From an uncultured Lachnospiraceae bacterium (GTDB lineage: Bacteria > Bacillota > Clostridia > Lachnospirales > Lachnospiraceae), in contig UQLY01000001.1 of the NCBI GenBank assembly GCA_900542015.1, positions 248,001 to 312,000 on the forward strand: a stretch of 64,000 nt of DNA. Reading direction: 5' to 3'. The notes beneath the pieces are model-generated. The model made no database searches. It saw only the letters and a program-made list of their open reading frames with translations, and was not told where the DNA came from. A program made the translations under genes and the position numbers. Below are positions 32,991 through 40,391 of this stretch, piece after piece; positions within the stretch are counted from its first letter, which is position 1; the number at the start of each line of letters is the position of its first letter.

Positions 32991-33071
32991 ATGGTTACAT
33001 ATAGCGATTTATTTGCTTTTGTTATTATGCTCTGTGCTGTTATCACACTTGTGTCAAAGCACAAAAAATAA
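32991..33071 (+). CDS. holin-like small toxin C, 26 residues
   Basis: The product begins MVTYSDLFAFVIMLCAVITL and ends SKHKK: one membrane helix and a basic tail. The AAAGGGG ribosome binding site (32977-32983) sits in the loop of a hairpin formed by GTTACC (32965-32970) and GGTAAC (32985-32990), directly before the ATG. This suggests controlled translation. Family and mode of action are as for copies A and B. Confidence 0.78.
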   Translation: MVTYSDLFAFVIMLCAVITLVSKHKK

Positions 33072-33171
33072 CCGTCCTGCTTCCCGCTAAAGAGTCGGAC
33101 GGTTATTTTGTAACTGCTAACTTATTTCGCCGGAACGGATAGGCTTAATCTATCTTACCGGCTCCCTTGTT
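33062..33171 (-). ncRNA. predicted antisense RNA of cassette C
   Basis: A consensus promoter, TTGACA (33201-33206), 17 bp, TATAAT (33178-33183), drives a minus-strand RNA of about 110 nt. It ends at a perfect 13-bp bidirectional terminator stem (33065-33077 with 33097-33109). It overlaps the toxin mRNA 3' end. Confidence 0.7.
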
Positions 33172-33364
33172 AAGCATATTATAGTGAATATCTATGGATC
33201 TGTCAAACGCAAACCCCCCCGCTGCAACCAACACCGAGGTAATCCGGAACCATACCGGCGGACCGATATAGTAAACCCTAAGCAAGTAAATTATATTATT
33301 CCCCAGTAAAAAAATACAAGTTATCGGCCATTTTTATTCCCATTTATAGGGAGGATGATAAATC

Positions 33365-33563
33365 ATGAAAATCAAGTAACTGCCCTCCGGCTCCTATCAT
33401 ATCTATAACTCACGCCTTGGGCATTCCTGACGCGTATATCATGGCATCCGGCGGTTGGAAGTCTGAGGTAACCTTAAAATCCATTTACCGCCATGCGCTT
33501 GACAACAGAAAAGAAGAAATGCAGAAGCAAACCGCAGACTATATCAACTCCCTTTTGTCATGA
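33365..33563 (+). pseudogene. tyrosine integrase remnant with large internal deletion
   Basis: An AGGGAGG site and ATG at 33365 begin MKIK, stop, LPSGSYHIYN, which resembles the N-terminus (KITKLPSGSY) of Lachnospiraceae phage-type integrases with a nonsense codon at position 5. After about 16 codons the frame shifts into THALGIPDAYIMASGGWKSE, VTLKSIYRHALDNRKEEMQK, a typical integrase C-terminus with the catalytic Tyr in IYRHAL. The middle of about 300 residues, including the Arg and His box residues, is missing. It lies 134 bp from tRNA-Gly, a likely former attachment site. Confidence 0.8.
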
Positions 33564-33630
33564 CAAAATTCATGACAAAAAACTTTTTAAATATGACAAA
33601 TACTATATAAATATGCTTTAAATTTTCTTA

Positions 33631-33684
33631 AATAAAAAGTGCCGCAAACCCTTGATTTTTCAACGAAACCTTGGATTTGCGGCA
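33631..33684 (-). terminator. intrinsic terminator of tRNA-Gly
   Basis: On the minus strand TGCCGCAAATCCAAGG pairs with CTTGATT-side sequence and TTTGCGGCA (33676-33684 with 33640-33648), followed by CTTTTTATTT. Confidence 0.8.
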
Positions 33685-33696
33685 TTTCTCTTTCTA

Positions 33697-33767
33697 AGCA
33701 GATAACGGGAGTCGAACCCGCCTTTCCAGCTTGGGAAGCTAGCGTTCTACCGATGAACCATATCTGC
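33697..33767 (-). tRNA. tRNA-Gly (anticodon CCC)
   Basis: The 71-nt tRNA has acceptor GCAGATA/TATCTGC-type pairing, anticodon stem CTAGC/GCTGG with loop TTCCCAA (anticodon CCC), and T arm GGCGGGTTCGACTCCCG. The discriminator is T and no CCA is encoded. An integrase remnant lies downstream of its 3' end, so it may have been an integration target. Confidence 0.92.
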
Positions 33768-33799
33768 AAGCTTTATTATTCTACACCTTTTCCCCTGCC

Positions 33800-33935
33800 G
33801 TGTCAAACCCTAACAAAGCGCCTACACCCCGGGCAGAGCGCCCACACATCCCCGAGCAGAACGCTTATACAATCCGGGACACACCCCAAGGCAGAGCGCC
33901 GTTGCCCAACCGGGCAGGACGCCGTTGCCTTTGCA
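33800..33935. repeat. degenerate GGGCAGAGCGCC repeats
   Basis: Units of the form GGGCAGAGCGCC or close variants recur about every 23-36 bp between tRNA-Gly and the thrS 3' end. They are not in a supported ORF. No function is evident. Confidence 0.5.
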
Positions 33936-34049
33936 GCCGTTATATCCGCAGTTACCCGCTTCTATTTTTCCTCTGCTCCGGCAACAACTCCCTGCTCATA
34001 AGCAACAACTCTTTTTTCGGTTTATTCGTTCACTCTTAACCGGCTGTTT

Positions 34050-36014
34050 TTATTTCTTTTCTTCTTCGGGCAGTTCCTTACGGATTTCCTTGGTGCGGAT
34101 TTCCTTGCAGATCTGATCGATAAACTCATCAAGCGGCTTCTGTCCCTCGTCGCCCGCGAAACGGCTTCTTACCGATACTGTACCCTGCTCTTCTTCATTT
34201 GCACCGACAATGAGCATATAGGGAAGTTTATTCATTCTCGCGTCTCTGATCTTATAACCGATCTTCTCGCTGCGGGTATCGACGGTTACATCCACGCCGT
34301 TCGCCGCCAGTTCCTTTCTGACTTTTTCCGCATAATCAAAGAATTTTTCGGAAATAGGCAGGATACGTACCTGCTCAGGGCAGAGCCAGGTAGGGAATTT
34401 GCCCGCATATTTTTCAATCAGCCATGCAAGCGTTCTCTCGTAACAGCCAAGAGATGTTCTATGGATAATATAGGGTCTTACCTTGTCGCCGTTCTGATCA
34501 ATGTAATACATGTCAAACTGTTCCGCGAGCAGGGCATCCCACTGGATCGTGATCATGGTATCTTCCTTGCCATAGACGTTCTTCGCATTGATATCAACCT
34601 TAGGACCGTAGAACGCTGCTTCTCCCACATCTTCTACAAAAGGAAGCTCCAGTTCAATCAGGATATCCCGGATATGCTGCTGCGTCTGCTCCCATACCTC
34701 GGGCTCGCCGATATATTTTTCTCTGTTTTCAGGGTCCCATTTGGAAAGGTGCCATGTAATGTCATCCTGCAGCCCCAGCGTCGTCATAACGTGCTTTGCA
34801 AGGGCGATACATCCCTTAAATTCTTCCACCATCTGGTCAGGGCGCACAATCAGATGCCCTTCCGAAATCGTAAACTGGCGCACGCGGGTAAGTCCGTGCA
34901 TTTCGCCGGAATCCTCGTTACGGAACAGCGTGGAAGTCTCGCCGTAGCGAATCGGCAGGTCCCGGTAAGAATGCTGGCTGTTTTTATAGCAATAGTATTG
35001 GAAAGGACAGGTCATGGGACGAAGCGCAAATACTTCTTTATCCTTTTCCTCATCGCCCAGTACAAACATACCGTCTTTATAGTGATCCCAGTGACCGGAA
35101 ATCTTGTACAGATCGCTCTTTGCCATTAACGGCGTCTTGGTGCGGACATATCCCCACTCGTTATCCTCCAGATCCTCGATCCAACGCTGCATCTTCATAA
35201 TCATCTTGGTTCCTTTGGGAAGAAGCAGAGGAAGTCCCTGCCCGATCACATCGACGGTTGTAAACAATTCCATTTCACGCCCCAGCTTGTTGTGATCGCG
35301 TTTTTTGATATCCTCCAAATGCTCCAGATAAGCCGCAAGATCTTCTTTTTTGTTAAACGCCGTTCCATAAATACGCTGAAGCTGCGCTTTGTTGGAATCG
35401 CCTCTCCAGTATGCCATGGAAGAAGAAATCAGTTTAAACGCTTTGATACCTTTTGTGCTCATCAAATGAGGTCCCGCACACAGATCTACAAAACCGCCCT
35501 GATCATAGAAGGAGATTTCGCTTCCCTCGGGCAAATCGCGGATCAATTCCACCTTATAGGGCTCGCCCTTCTCTTCCATAAACTGAATCGCTTCTTCCCT
35601 GGGAAGAGTAAAACGCTCGATCTTATGTCCTTCCTTGATAATTTTTTTCATTTCTTTTTCCAGATTGTCCAAGTCTTCTCTGGAAAACGGCGCATGGTCA
35701 AAATCATAATAAAAGCCTTCGTCAATGGACGGTCCGATCGTAACCTTCGCGTCCGGGAACAATCTCTTAACCGCTTCCGCCAGTACATGAGAACAGGTAT
35801 GGCGTACAGTACGGAGCCCTTCCTCGTCATTTGCCGTTAAAATATTTAATGTACAGTCACTGTCCAAAACAGTTCTCAAATCCACGACCTTACCGTCCAC
35901 TTCCCCGGCGCACGCGGCTCTTGCCAGCCCTTCGCTGATATCCAGCGCAATATCATATACGCTCATCGCCTGATCATATTCTTTGCTGCTTCCGTCTTTT
36001 AACGTTATCTTCAT
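34050..36014 (-). CDS. thrS: threonyl-tRNA synthetase
   Basis: The 654-residue enzyme has an N-terminal TGS domain (1-60), the HxxxH-bearing second domain (HTCSHVLAEAVKRLFPD, from about residue 73), a class II catalytic core (MTCPFQYYCYKNSQHSYRDL, TRVRQFTISEGHLI) and an anticodon-binding domain ending in VGANEEEQGTVSVRSR. It charges tRNA-Thr. It follows a small membrane-protein gene and a T-box leader. The tail (KEIRTKEIRKELPEEEKK) is charged. Confidence 0.97.
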   Translation of the reverse strand: MKITLKDGSSKEYDQAMSVYDIALDISEGLARAACAGEVDGKVVDLRTVLDSDCTLNILTANDEEGLRTVRHTCSHVLAEAVKRLFPDAKVTIGPSIDEGFYYDFDHAPFSREDLDNLEKEMKKIIKEGHKIERFTLPREEAIQFMEEKGEPYKVELIRDLPEGSEISFYDQGGFVDLCAGPHLMSTKGIKAFKLISSSMAYWRGDSNKAQLQRIYGTAFNKKEDLAAYLEHLEDIKKRDHNKLGREMELFTTVDVIGQGLPLLLPKGTKMIMKMQRWIEDLEDNEWGYVRTKTPLMAKSDLYKISGHWDHYKDGMFVLGDEEKDKEVFALRPMTCPFQYYCYKNSQHSYRDLPIRYGETSTLFRNEDSGEMHGLTRVRQFTISEGHLIVRPDQMVEEFKGCIALAKHVMTTLGLQDDITWHLSKWDPENREKYIGEPEVWEQTQQHIRDILIELELPFVEDVGEAAFYGPKVDINAKNVYGKEDTMITIQWDALLAEQFDMYYIDQNGDKVRPYIIHRTSLGCYERTLAWLIEKYAGKFPTWLCPEQVRILPISEKFFDYAEKVRKELAANGVDVTVDTRSEKIGYKIRDARMNKLPYMLIVGANEEEQGTVSVRSRFAGDEGQKPLDEFIDQICKEIRTKEIRKELPEEEKK

Positions 36015-36052
36015 TTCCAGTCTTCCTTTCTTTTATCCTTGCCTTTTATCTT

Positions 36053-36274
36053 TTATTCCTCTTCTTCCCATTCGTCGTCCCAATCATCATCGCAGGCGCC
36101 GATGTTATTGCTGCCGTTATTGCTCGCGATCGTGACGCGCTTCTTGGGAGAAAAAATCATTCCCAGTACCATTCCCAACAAAAACGCTACCGCAACGGTC
36201 AGACAAAATTCCCTTGCGGTGACCTCGGTATCCTCTGCAAACAACTCTTTCCAATCATTCCATTTTTCTTTCAT
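36053..36274 (-). CDS. small acidic-tailed membrane protein, 73 residues
   Basis: The product begins MKEKWNDWKELFAEDTEVTA. A hydrophobic helix follows (CLTVAVAFLLGMVLGMIF, about residues 24-42), then a short polar stretch and a terminus of Asp, Glu and Trp (DDDWDDEWEEEE). The ATG has a strong AGGAGG site. It lies between the T-box leader and thrS and so should share threonine-dependent control. I do not recognise a family. Confidence 0.65.
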   Translation of the reverse strand: MKEKWNDWKELFAEDTEVTAREFCLTVAVAFLLGMVLGMIFSPKKRVTIASNNGSNNIGACDDDWDDEWEEEE

Positions 36275-36326
36275 TCTTTCTGACCTCCTGTATTTTTCTT
36301 AATATATTGCAAAACCGGCATTAAAA

Positions 36327-36647
36327 AATCCCTTACACTGACATTGCAATGTAAGGGACGTAATTTACGCGGTTCCACCCTGCTTGCCTTTGCGCCTCCG
36401 TTTGGATCGCGCGCCTTTGCTTATGGCGCGCCGAATGACGGCTTACAAGACCTCTCAACTGATGATAACGGAATCACCGGACCGGATTGGGGTCACTCGG
36501 AGTTAGTTTTCGGATGTTTCCTGTAAAAGCGCTTTCAGCCCTTGGCGCTTCTCTCTGCTGCATTCCGCATCGTACTCTTCTCGTCAACGTGTTATTTCAA
36601 GTATTTCCTGACTCTGTTATTTTATGCCTAAATGCCTTTCTTGTAAA
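36327..36647 (-). promoter_or_regulatory. T-box riboswitch (Thr) with promoter
   Basis: The promoter TTTACA (36642-36647), 17 bp, TAAAAT (36619-36624) leads into a leader of about 290 nt. The T-box sequence AGGGTGGAACCGCG is at 36368-36381, followed by a terminator stem TCCCTTACA/TGTAAGGGA with six T. A candidate specifier ACC (Thr) lies at 36491-36493 in GAGTGACC. Uncharged tRNA-Thr would favour the antiterminator and raise thrS expression. Confidence 0.92.
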
Positions 36648-36704
36648 GTCTTTTTTCTGATGTTTTCGTAATGTTTTTACAATGCTTTTCCGATTATTTC
36701 CCGC

Positions 36705-37211
36705 TTATTTGGGGGACGATTCTCCGGAATGCCTTTCGGGAAGCAGGCTCTTTTCCACGATCTCTGCCGCACAGCGCACGAATTTCACACAGGGTCTGAC
36801 GGCATAGTATTCTTCGGTTCTGAGGCTCGGCGCGGCGCTTTTTTCCCTGCCGAGAATCCCCAACAGCTCACGGCAGATGATACTGCCGTTTTCTTTTGCA
36901 AACGCATCGCTCATATCGCGCACCCGCTGATAGACGGCAGCTTTTTTTGTCTCGTCCTGCGGATCGGAGTTACCGTCCGCTAACCCAGACAGCATCGCCA
37001 TGGCGGATACCGTACCGCAGACCTCCCTCATCCTGCCGATACCGGCGCCCATAGGCGAAGCAAGCCTCAGCGCTTCCTCCCGTTCCATACCGAACAGATC
37101 CGCATACGCCCCAAAGACGGACTGACAGCAATTAAATCCGCTCATAAACAACTGTACCGCCTCTTCCACCCTGCTGCACTGCGTATTCTCTTTCATCTTT
37201 TCTGCGCCCAT
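36705..37211 (-). CDS. C_GCAxxG_C_C family redox protein
   Basis: The 168-residue protein has the family Cys pattern: FNCCQSVFGAYADLFG, LASPMGAGIGRMREVCGTVS, then ICRELLG and PCVKFVRCAAEIVE. These proteins are thought to bind a metal or cluster and act in redox reactions. The ATG at 37211 has an AAGGAAG site. It is probably monocistronic. Confidence 0.85.
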   Translation of the reverse strand: MGAEKMKENTQCSRVEEAVQLFMSGFNCCQSVFGAYADLFGMEREEALRLASPMGAGIGRMREVCGTVSAMAMLSGLADGNSDPQDETKKAAVYQRVRDMSDAFAKENGSIICRELLGILGREKSAAPSLRTEEYYAVRPCVKFVRCAAEIVEKSLLPERHSGESSPK

Positions 37212-37249
37212 ACCTGCACTTCCTTTAAAAATTCTTTAAAAAACATGGA

Positions 37250-37282
37250 AAAGGGGCTGTTGCATTCCTTGCACCAGCCCGC
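37250..37282 (-). terminator. intrinsic terminator of the SEC-C gene
   Basis: On the minus strand GGGCTGGTGCA pairs with TGCAACAGCCC around AGGAA, followed by CTTTTCC. It lies 20 bp past the SEC-C gene stop. Confidence 0.7.
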
Positions 37283-37300
37283 AAATATTCTGCCAAAGCT

Positions 37301-37807
37301 CTATTGATTTCTGCCGCAGCATTTTTTATATTTTTTGCCGCTGCCGCAGGGACAGGGATCATTGGGATAAATCTTTGCTTCCTTGACAACCGTCGTAGAT
37401 CTCTTCTGTTCTTTGTAAAGCTCTTTGAGCTTGTCCTCATCAAAGATTTTCTTCCACTCTTCCAGTCCGTACAGCCATTCCGCATCTGCCGCCACCATGT
37501 TTTTATAAAGCAATTCCTTATCAAACTTGAGGCTGACAACGGTATCCGCTTCCATCTCCTCAATGGGGTTAGGCTCTACCAGCGAGTCGTTGATGCCGTC
37601 CAGAAAGCCGGTCATCGCCATCAGATCAATGCCGTATTTGGTCGCAAGCTCGCTGACCGTACCCTTTACTTCCGTATCGGGGTCTGCAAGTAATTCTTTA
37701 TAGACAGCCTGCTCCTTTTTAAAATAGTCAGCCCAGAATTTCTGTAAATCTCCTTTATTTGCCGACTCATCATAAGCCATATCTCTCCACAACTGTAATA
37801 ATGCCAT
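37301..37807 (-). CDS. SEC-C metal-binding motif protein
   Basis: The 168-residue protein starts MALLQLWRDMAYDESANKGD at ATG 37807, after AAGGAG. The C-terminus is a SEC-C zinc motif, PNDPCPCGSGKKYKKCCGRN, as at the end of SecA. The N-terminal part is helical and acidic with no recognised fold. Such proteins often bind ribosomes or the secretion machinery, but the role here is unknown. Confidence 0.8.
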   Translation of the reverse strand: MALLQLWRDMAYDESANKGDLQKFWADYFKKEQAVYKELLADPDTEVKGTVSELATKYGIDLMAMTGFLDGINDSLVEPNPIEEMEADTVVSLKFDKELLYKNMVAADAEWLYGLEEWKKIFDEDKLKELYKEQKRSTTVVKEAKIYPNDPCPCGSGKKYKKCCGRNQ

Positions 37808-37950
37808 TTTCGTACTCCTTCTGCACTTTTCATTTGGTTCCTGCAGCTTACCGCTGCCACTTGAAATAGTATATAAAACTTTTCTCAATCTTGCAAGTAT
37901 TAAATGCGGTCAGGATAAGCGTTTGCTATCTTTTCCGCGCGATCGCCGCC

Positions 37951-39411
37951 TCACTCTTTCCGGGCGATATGGGTATACACGCCGTCGCCCGTTTCCGCCC
38001 CACTGATGCGTTCGGTCACGGAATAATTGCCTTCCACATCCGGTTCCAGCTTAATCGTCAGTTCCCTGCTTGCGCCGTCTTCCACAAAAGTCAAAATCGC
38101 CGTCTGGTTGGCGCGGTAATCCAGGCAGATATAACGCAGCAGATCCGCTTCCATATCCATTTGTTCCCGGGTGACAAACCGCTTTGTGACTTCATCATAA
38201 TAATAAATCACATGCTCTCCGTCTTCTTCCATCTGCGTATAGTCATTGGCGTATTTTTCCCTCTGACTTTCCGACAGCCCCGCTACCATCTCGCACTGTT
38301 CATACAACTGCGCCGTCTTAAGTCCGGTATAGAACCGCTTCGCCGACGCTTCCTGAAAATATTCCACCGCCTTCGGAGCGAAAAAGATCAGCAAAAATAC
38401 CAGACAGATTGCCGCTCCCCACGCCATAACGCGGTAATAGGTTATCCGCTCCTTAAATTTTAAGGGCTTTTCACGCATTTTGATCTGGTAAGTTTCTGCA
38501 AACTCTTCCTCCGAAATATCCCGGACAAAGGAATCCAAGTCCTGATATCGGTCAAAATGATAAATGGAAAGTGCCTTCATAATCGCCTTGCTCTGATAAT
38601 CCATCACGGTTCCGTTATAGTAAGCCGGAGGTAACAACGGATCGTTTCCGCCGGGATTCTCCTCGCTAAGCCTCTCATAAAACGCCGGCACCTTATGTCC
38701 CGTTACCATTTCATATAAAACAGCCGCAACCGCGTAAATATCCGTTGCCGGTCCGAAACCGCCCTGATCCACATACTGTTCCACCGGAGCATAGCCTGGA
38801 ACCCGCGCCGTTGCGTCCTCCGCAACCGCCGTCGCCGCATCCTCCATGGGATCGCCAAAGCCTAGCAGAACGGCTTTTCCATCCTCTTTGACAAAAATCA
38901 GGGACGGATTGATCTTGCCGTGCACAACGCCCCTGCTATGAGTCTGTTCCAGGGACGCAATTACCGGTTTCAGCAATTTGAAAGCGTCCTTCAGCAAAAG
39001 CCTCGGCATATGAATTTTTTTCATATATTCGGTCAGGGAAATTCCCTCGATATATTCCATGACAATATAAACGGTCTGATTCTCCTCGAAAAAGGTAATC
39101 ACATTGCTGATACCTTCCAAAGGATAGAGCTTGATCAGTATCTTTGCTTCCCTGATCATATGCTCCTTCATCTGCGTAAAAACTCCCTCGTGAATCAGAC
39201 GGACGCAGTTGACGGTCCGCTTATCATCCTGATTTCTTTCCGCAACGGTCGACGGAAAAAGCTCCTTGACCACAATCCTCTGCTCGCGAAACGTATCAAA
39301 AGCCTCATAGGTAATGCTCAGACCGTTGCTCCCCAACAGTTTCTCTATTCTGTACCGGTCCTTGAGCATACTTCCTTCCGCCAGCGCAAAACGGTTATGA
39401 TTTTCATTCAT
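37951..39411 (-). CDS. membrane-anchored Ser/Thr pseudokinase
   Basis: The 486-residue protein has a eukaryotic-like kinase domain (about 17-300): a Gly-rich loop GSNGLSITYEAF, Lys49 in RIVVKELFP, and a hinge VMEYIEGISL. The catalytic loop reads HGKINPSL (164-171) instead of HRDxxxxN, and the DFG Asp is Gly184 (GFG). All catalytic and metal-binding acidic positions are therefore lost. A transmembrane helix (about 330-350) leads to a C-terminal extracytoplasmic domain of about 135 residues. It probably serves as a scaffold or sensor rather than an enzyme. Confidence 0.85.
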   Translation of the reverse strand: MNENHNRFALAEGSMLKDRYRIEKLLGSNGLSITYEAFDTFREQRIVVKELFPSTVAERNQDDKRTVNCVRLIHEGVFTQMKEHMIREAKILIKLYPLEGISNVITFFEENQTVYIVMEYIEGISLTEYMKKIHMPRLLLKDAFKLLKPVIASLEQTHSRGVVHGKINPSLIFVKEDGKAVLLGFGDPMEDAATAVAEDATARVPGYAPVEQYVDQGGFGPATDIYAVAAVLYEMVTGHKVPAFYERLSEENPGGNDPLLPPAYYNGTVMDYQSKAIMKALSIYHFDRYQDLDSFVRDISEEEFAETYQIKMREKPLKFKERITYYRVMAWGAAICLVFLLIFFAPKAVEYFQEASAKRFYTGLKTAQLYEQCEMVAGLSESQREKYANDYTQMEEDGEHVIYYYDEVTKRFVTREQMDMEADLLRYICLDYRANQTAILTFVEDGASRELTIKLEPDVEGNYSVTERISGAETGDGVYTHIARKE

Positions 39412-39514
39412 CCATACAAACCCCTTAATTTCTATTGCTTTTCTTCATTGCCTGCATTATTATCTTTCATTATAGACAGATCTGTGATAAATTACAAGGG
39501 AAAGGAGTTTTCAT

Positions 39515-39868
39515 ATGTACTCAAAAAAGCAAAGAATTGCTGCGCTCGCCGGCATTATTTTATTGGCAGCGCTTTACCTTTTTACCCTGATCGCCGCCAT
39601 TTTCAACTTTGACGGAACCGGGAACCTGTTAAAGGCATGTCTGTTTGCCACGATCGCCATTCCGATTTTAATCTGGGTCTATATCTGGATGTACGGCGTC
39701 TGGAAGCAGAAGCATACGCCCGCTTCTTTCGATTTTATGGAGGACCTTAAAGCCGGCGGCGATACTGACGGTCAGATCACAGGCAGCGATACCGACAGTC
39801 AGGTCACAGGCGACGATACCGACGGTCAAGACCCGGACGGCAATACCGATGACTCGCCCGGACGGTAA
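39515..39868 (+). CDS. small membrane protein with Asp/Gly/Thr repeat tail
   Basis: The 117-residue protein has two transmembrane helices (about 8-30 and 40-60). The C-terminal tail from about residue 82 is built of degenerate GDTDGQITGS-type decapeptides. The ATG follows an AAAGGAG site. I do not recognise a family. It lies upstream of the frameshifted gene at 39930, on the same strand. Confidence 0.65.
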   Translation: MYSKKQRIAALAGIILLAALYLFTLIAAIFNFDGTGNLLKACLFATIAIPILIWVYIWMYGVWKQKHTPASFDFMEDLKAGGDTDGQITGSDTDSQVTGDDTDGQDPDGNTDDSPGR

Positions 39869-39929
39869 GGACCGGGAAGCAAGCGAAAGCAGGCAAACAT
39901 GAGCTATAAATCAGGGAATGGAGGAAGAT

Positions 39930-40345
39930 ATGAAAAACTTTAAGAATTATCCAGCGGAAAAATACAAAAAATCCGGTTACCGTGAAATCGAAGAGGGCAT
40001 TTATCAAACCGCCATCACTACCCCCTTTGCTAAAAAGCTACGGATATTTTCGTTACATCTCTTTCCTTTGAAATGGAGCCTGATCAATACGGAGAGGAAA
40101 ACGCTTCTCCCCGCAATCTCACGCAAATCCCTATCGAAGGACTTTTGGACCGTTTCAATCTGTTTGTTACGGATTTTTACAAAGAGCTCAACGAAACAAG
40201 CGAAACGGTCTGTTATCAGGAATTTGGCTCATTTCATTTAGCGGATATTCAAAATGTAAGAACACTGATCGGGAAACGTTTTTTTGCCTCTCCCTTTATT
40301 GATCAGGAAGACGGCGAAGAATATTATGACATGGTCATTGAATAA
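39930..40345 (+). pseudogene. hypothetical gene broken by a single frameshift
   Basis: The start ATG 39930 has GGAGG five bases upstream and encodes MKNFKNYPAEKYKKSGYREI, EEGIYQTAITTPFAKK. Near 40037 (AAAAAGCT) the reading frame must shift by one base to continue as TDIFVTSLSFEMEPDQYGEE and onward to a natural stop at 40345. Restoring one base gives a protein of about 138 residues. It could be a real pseudogene or a sequencing error in the A-run. The family is not recognised. Confidence 0.6.
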
Positions 40346-40361
40346 TCGATTTGTTGCAACC

Positions 40362-40391
40362 GGGGGTCAGTCATAGACCCCCAGTTTTTTT
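40362..40391 (+). terminator. intrinsic terminator
   Basis: GGGGGTC (40362-40368) pairs with GACCCCC (40376-40382), followed by AG and a run of seven T. It ends the plus-strand unit and overlaps the last codons of the convergent HAD gene. Confidence 0.85.

Larger units (their letters stand above)
32915..33183. repeat. toxin/antisense cassette C, 28-bp inverted ends
   Basis: The left end at 32915-32942 and the right end at 33156-33183 are inverted copies differing at 2 of 28 positions. Both carry GAGCCGGTA, unlike cassette B, so the two ends of each cassette have changed together. Toxin C, the terminator and the antisense promoter lie inside. Confidence 0.85.

Noticed and set aside
32234..33183. 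CRISPR-like repeat array
   Set aside because: The repeats are about 300 bp apart, inverted at the two ends of each unit, and each unit encodes a conserved peptide. No cas genes are nearby.
33365..33420. A tiny excisionase-like gene
   Set aside because: The ATG is followed by a stop at codon 5, and the sequence on both sides matches the two ends of an integrase, so a deleted integrase explains it better.
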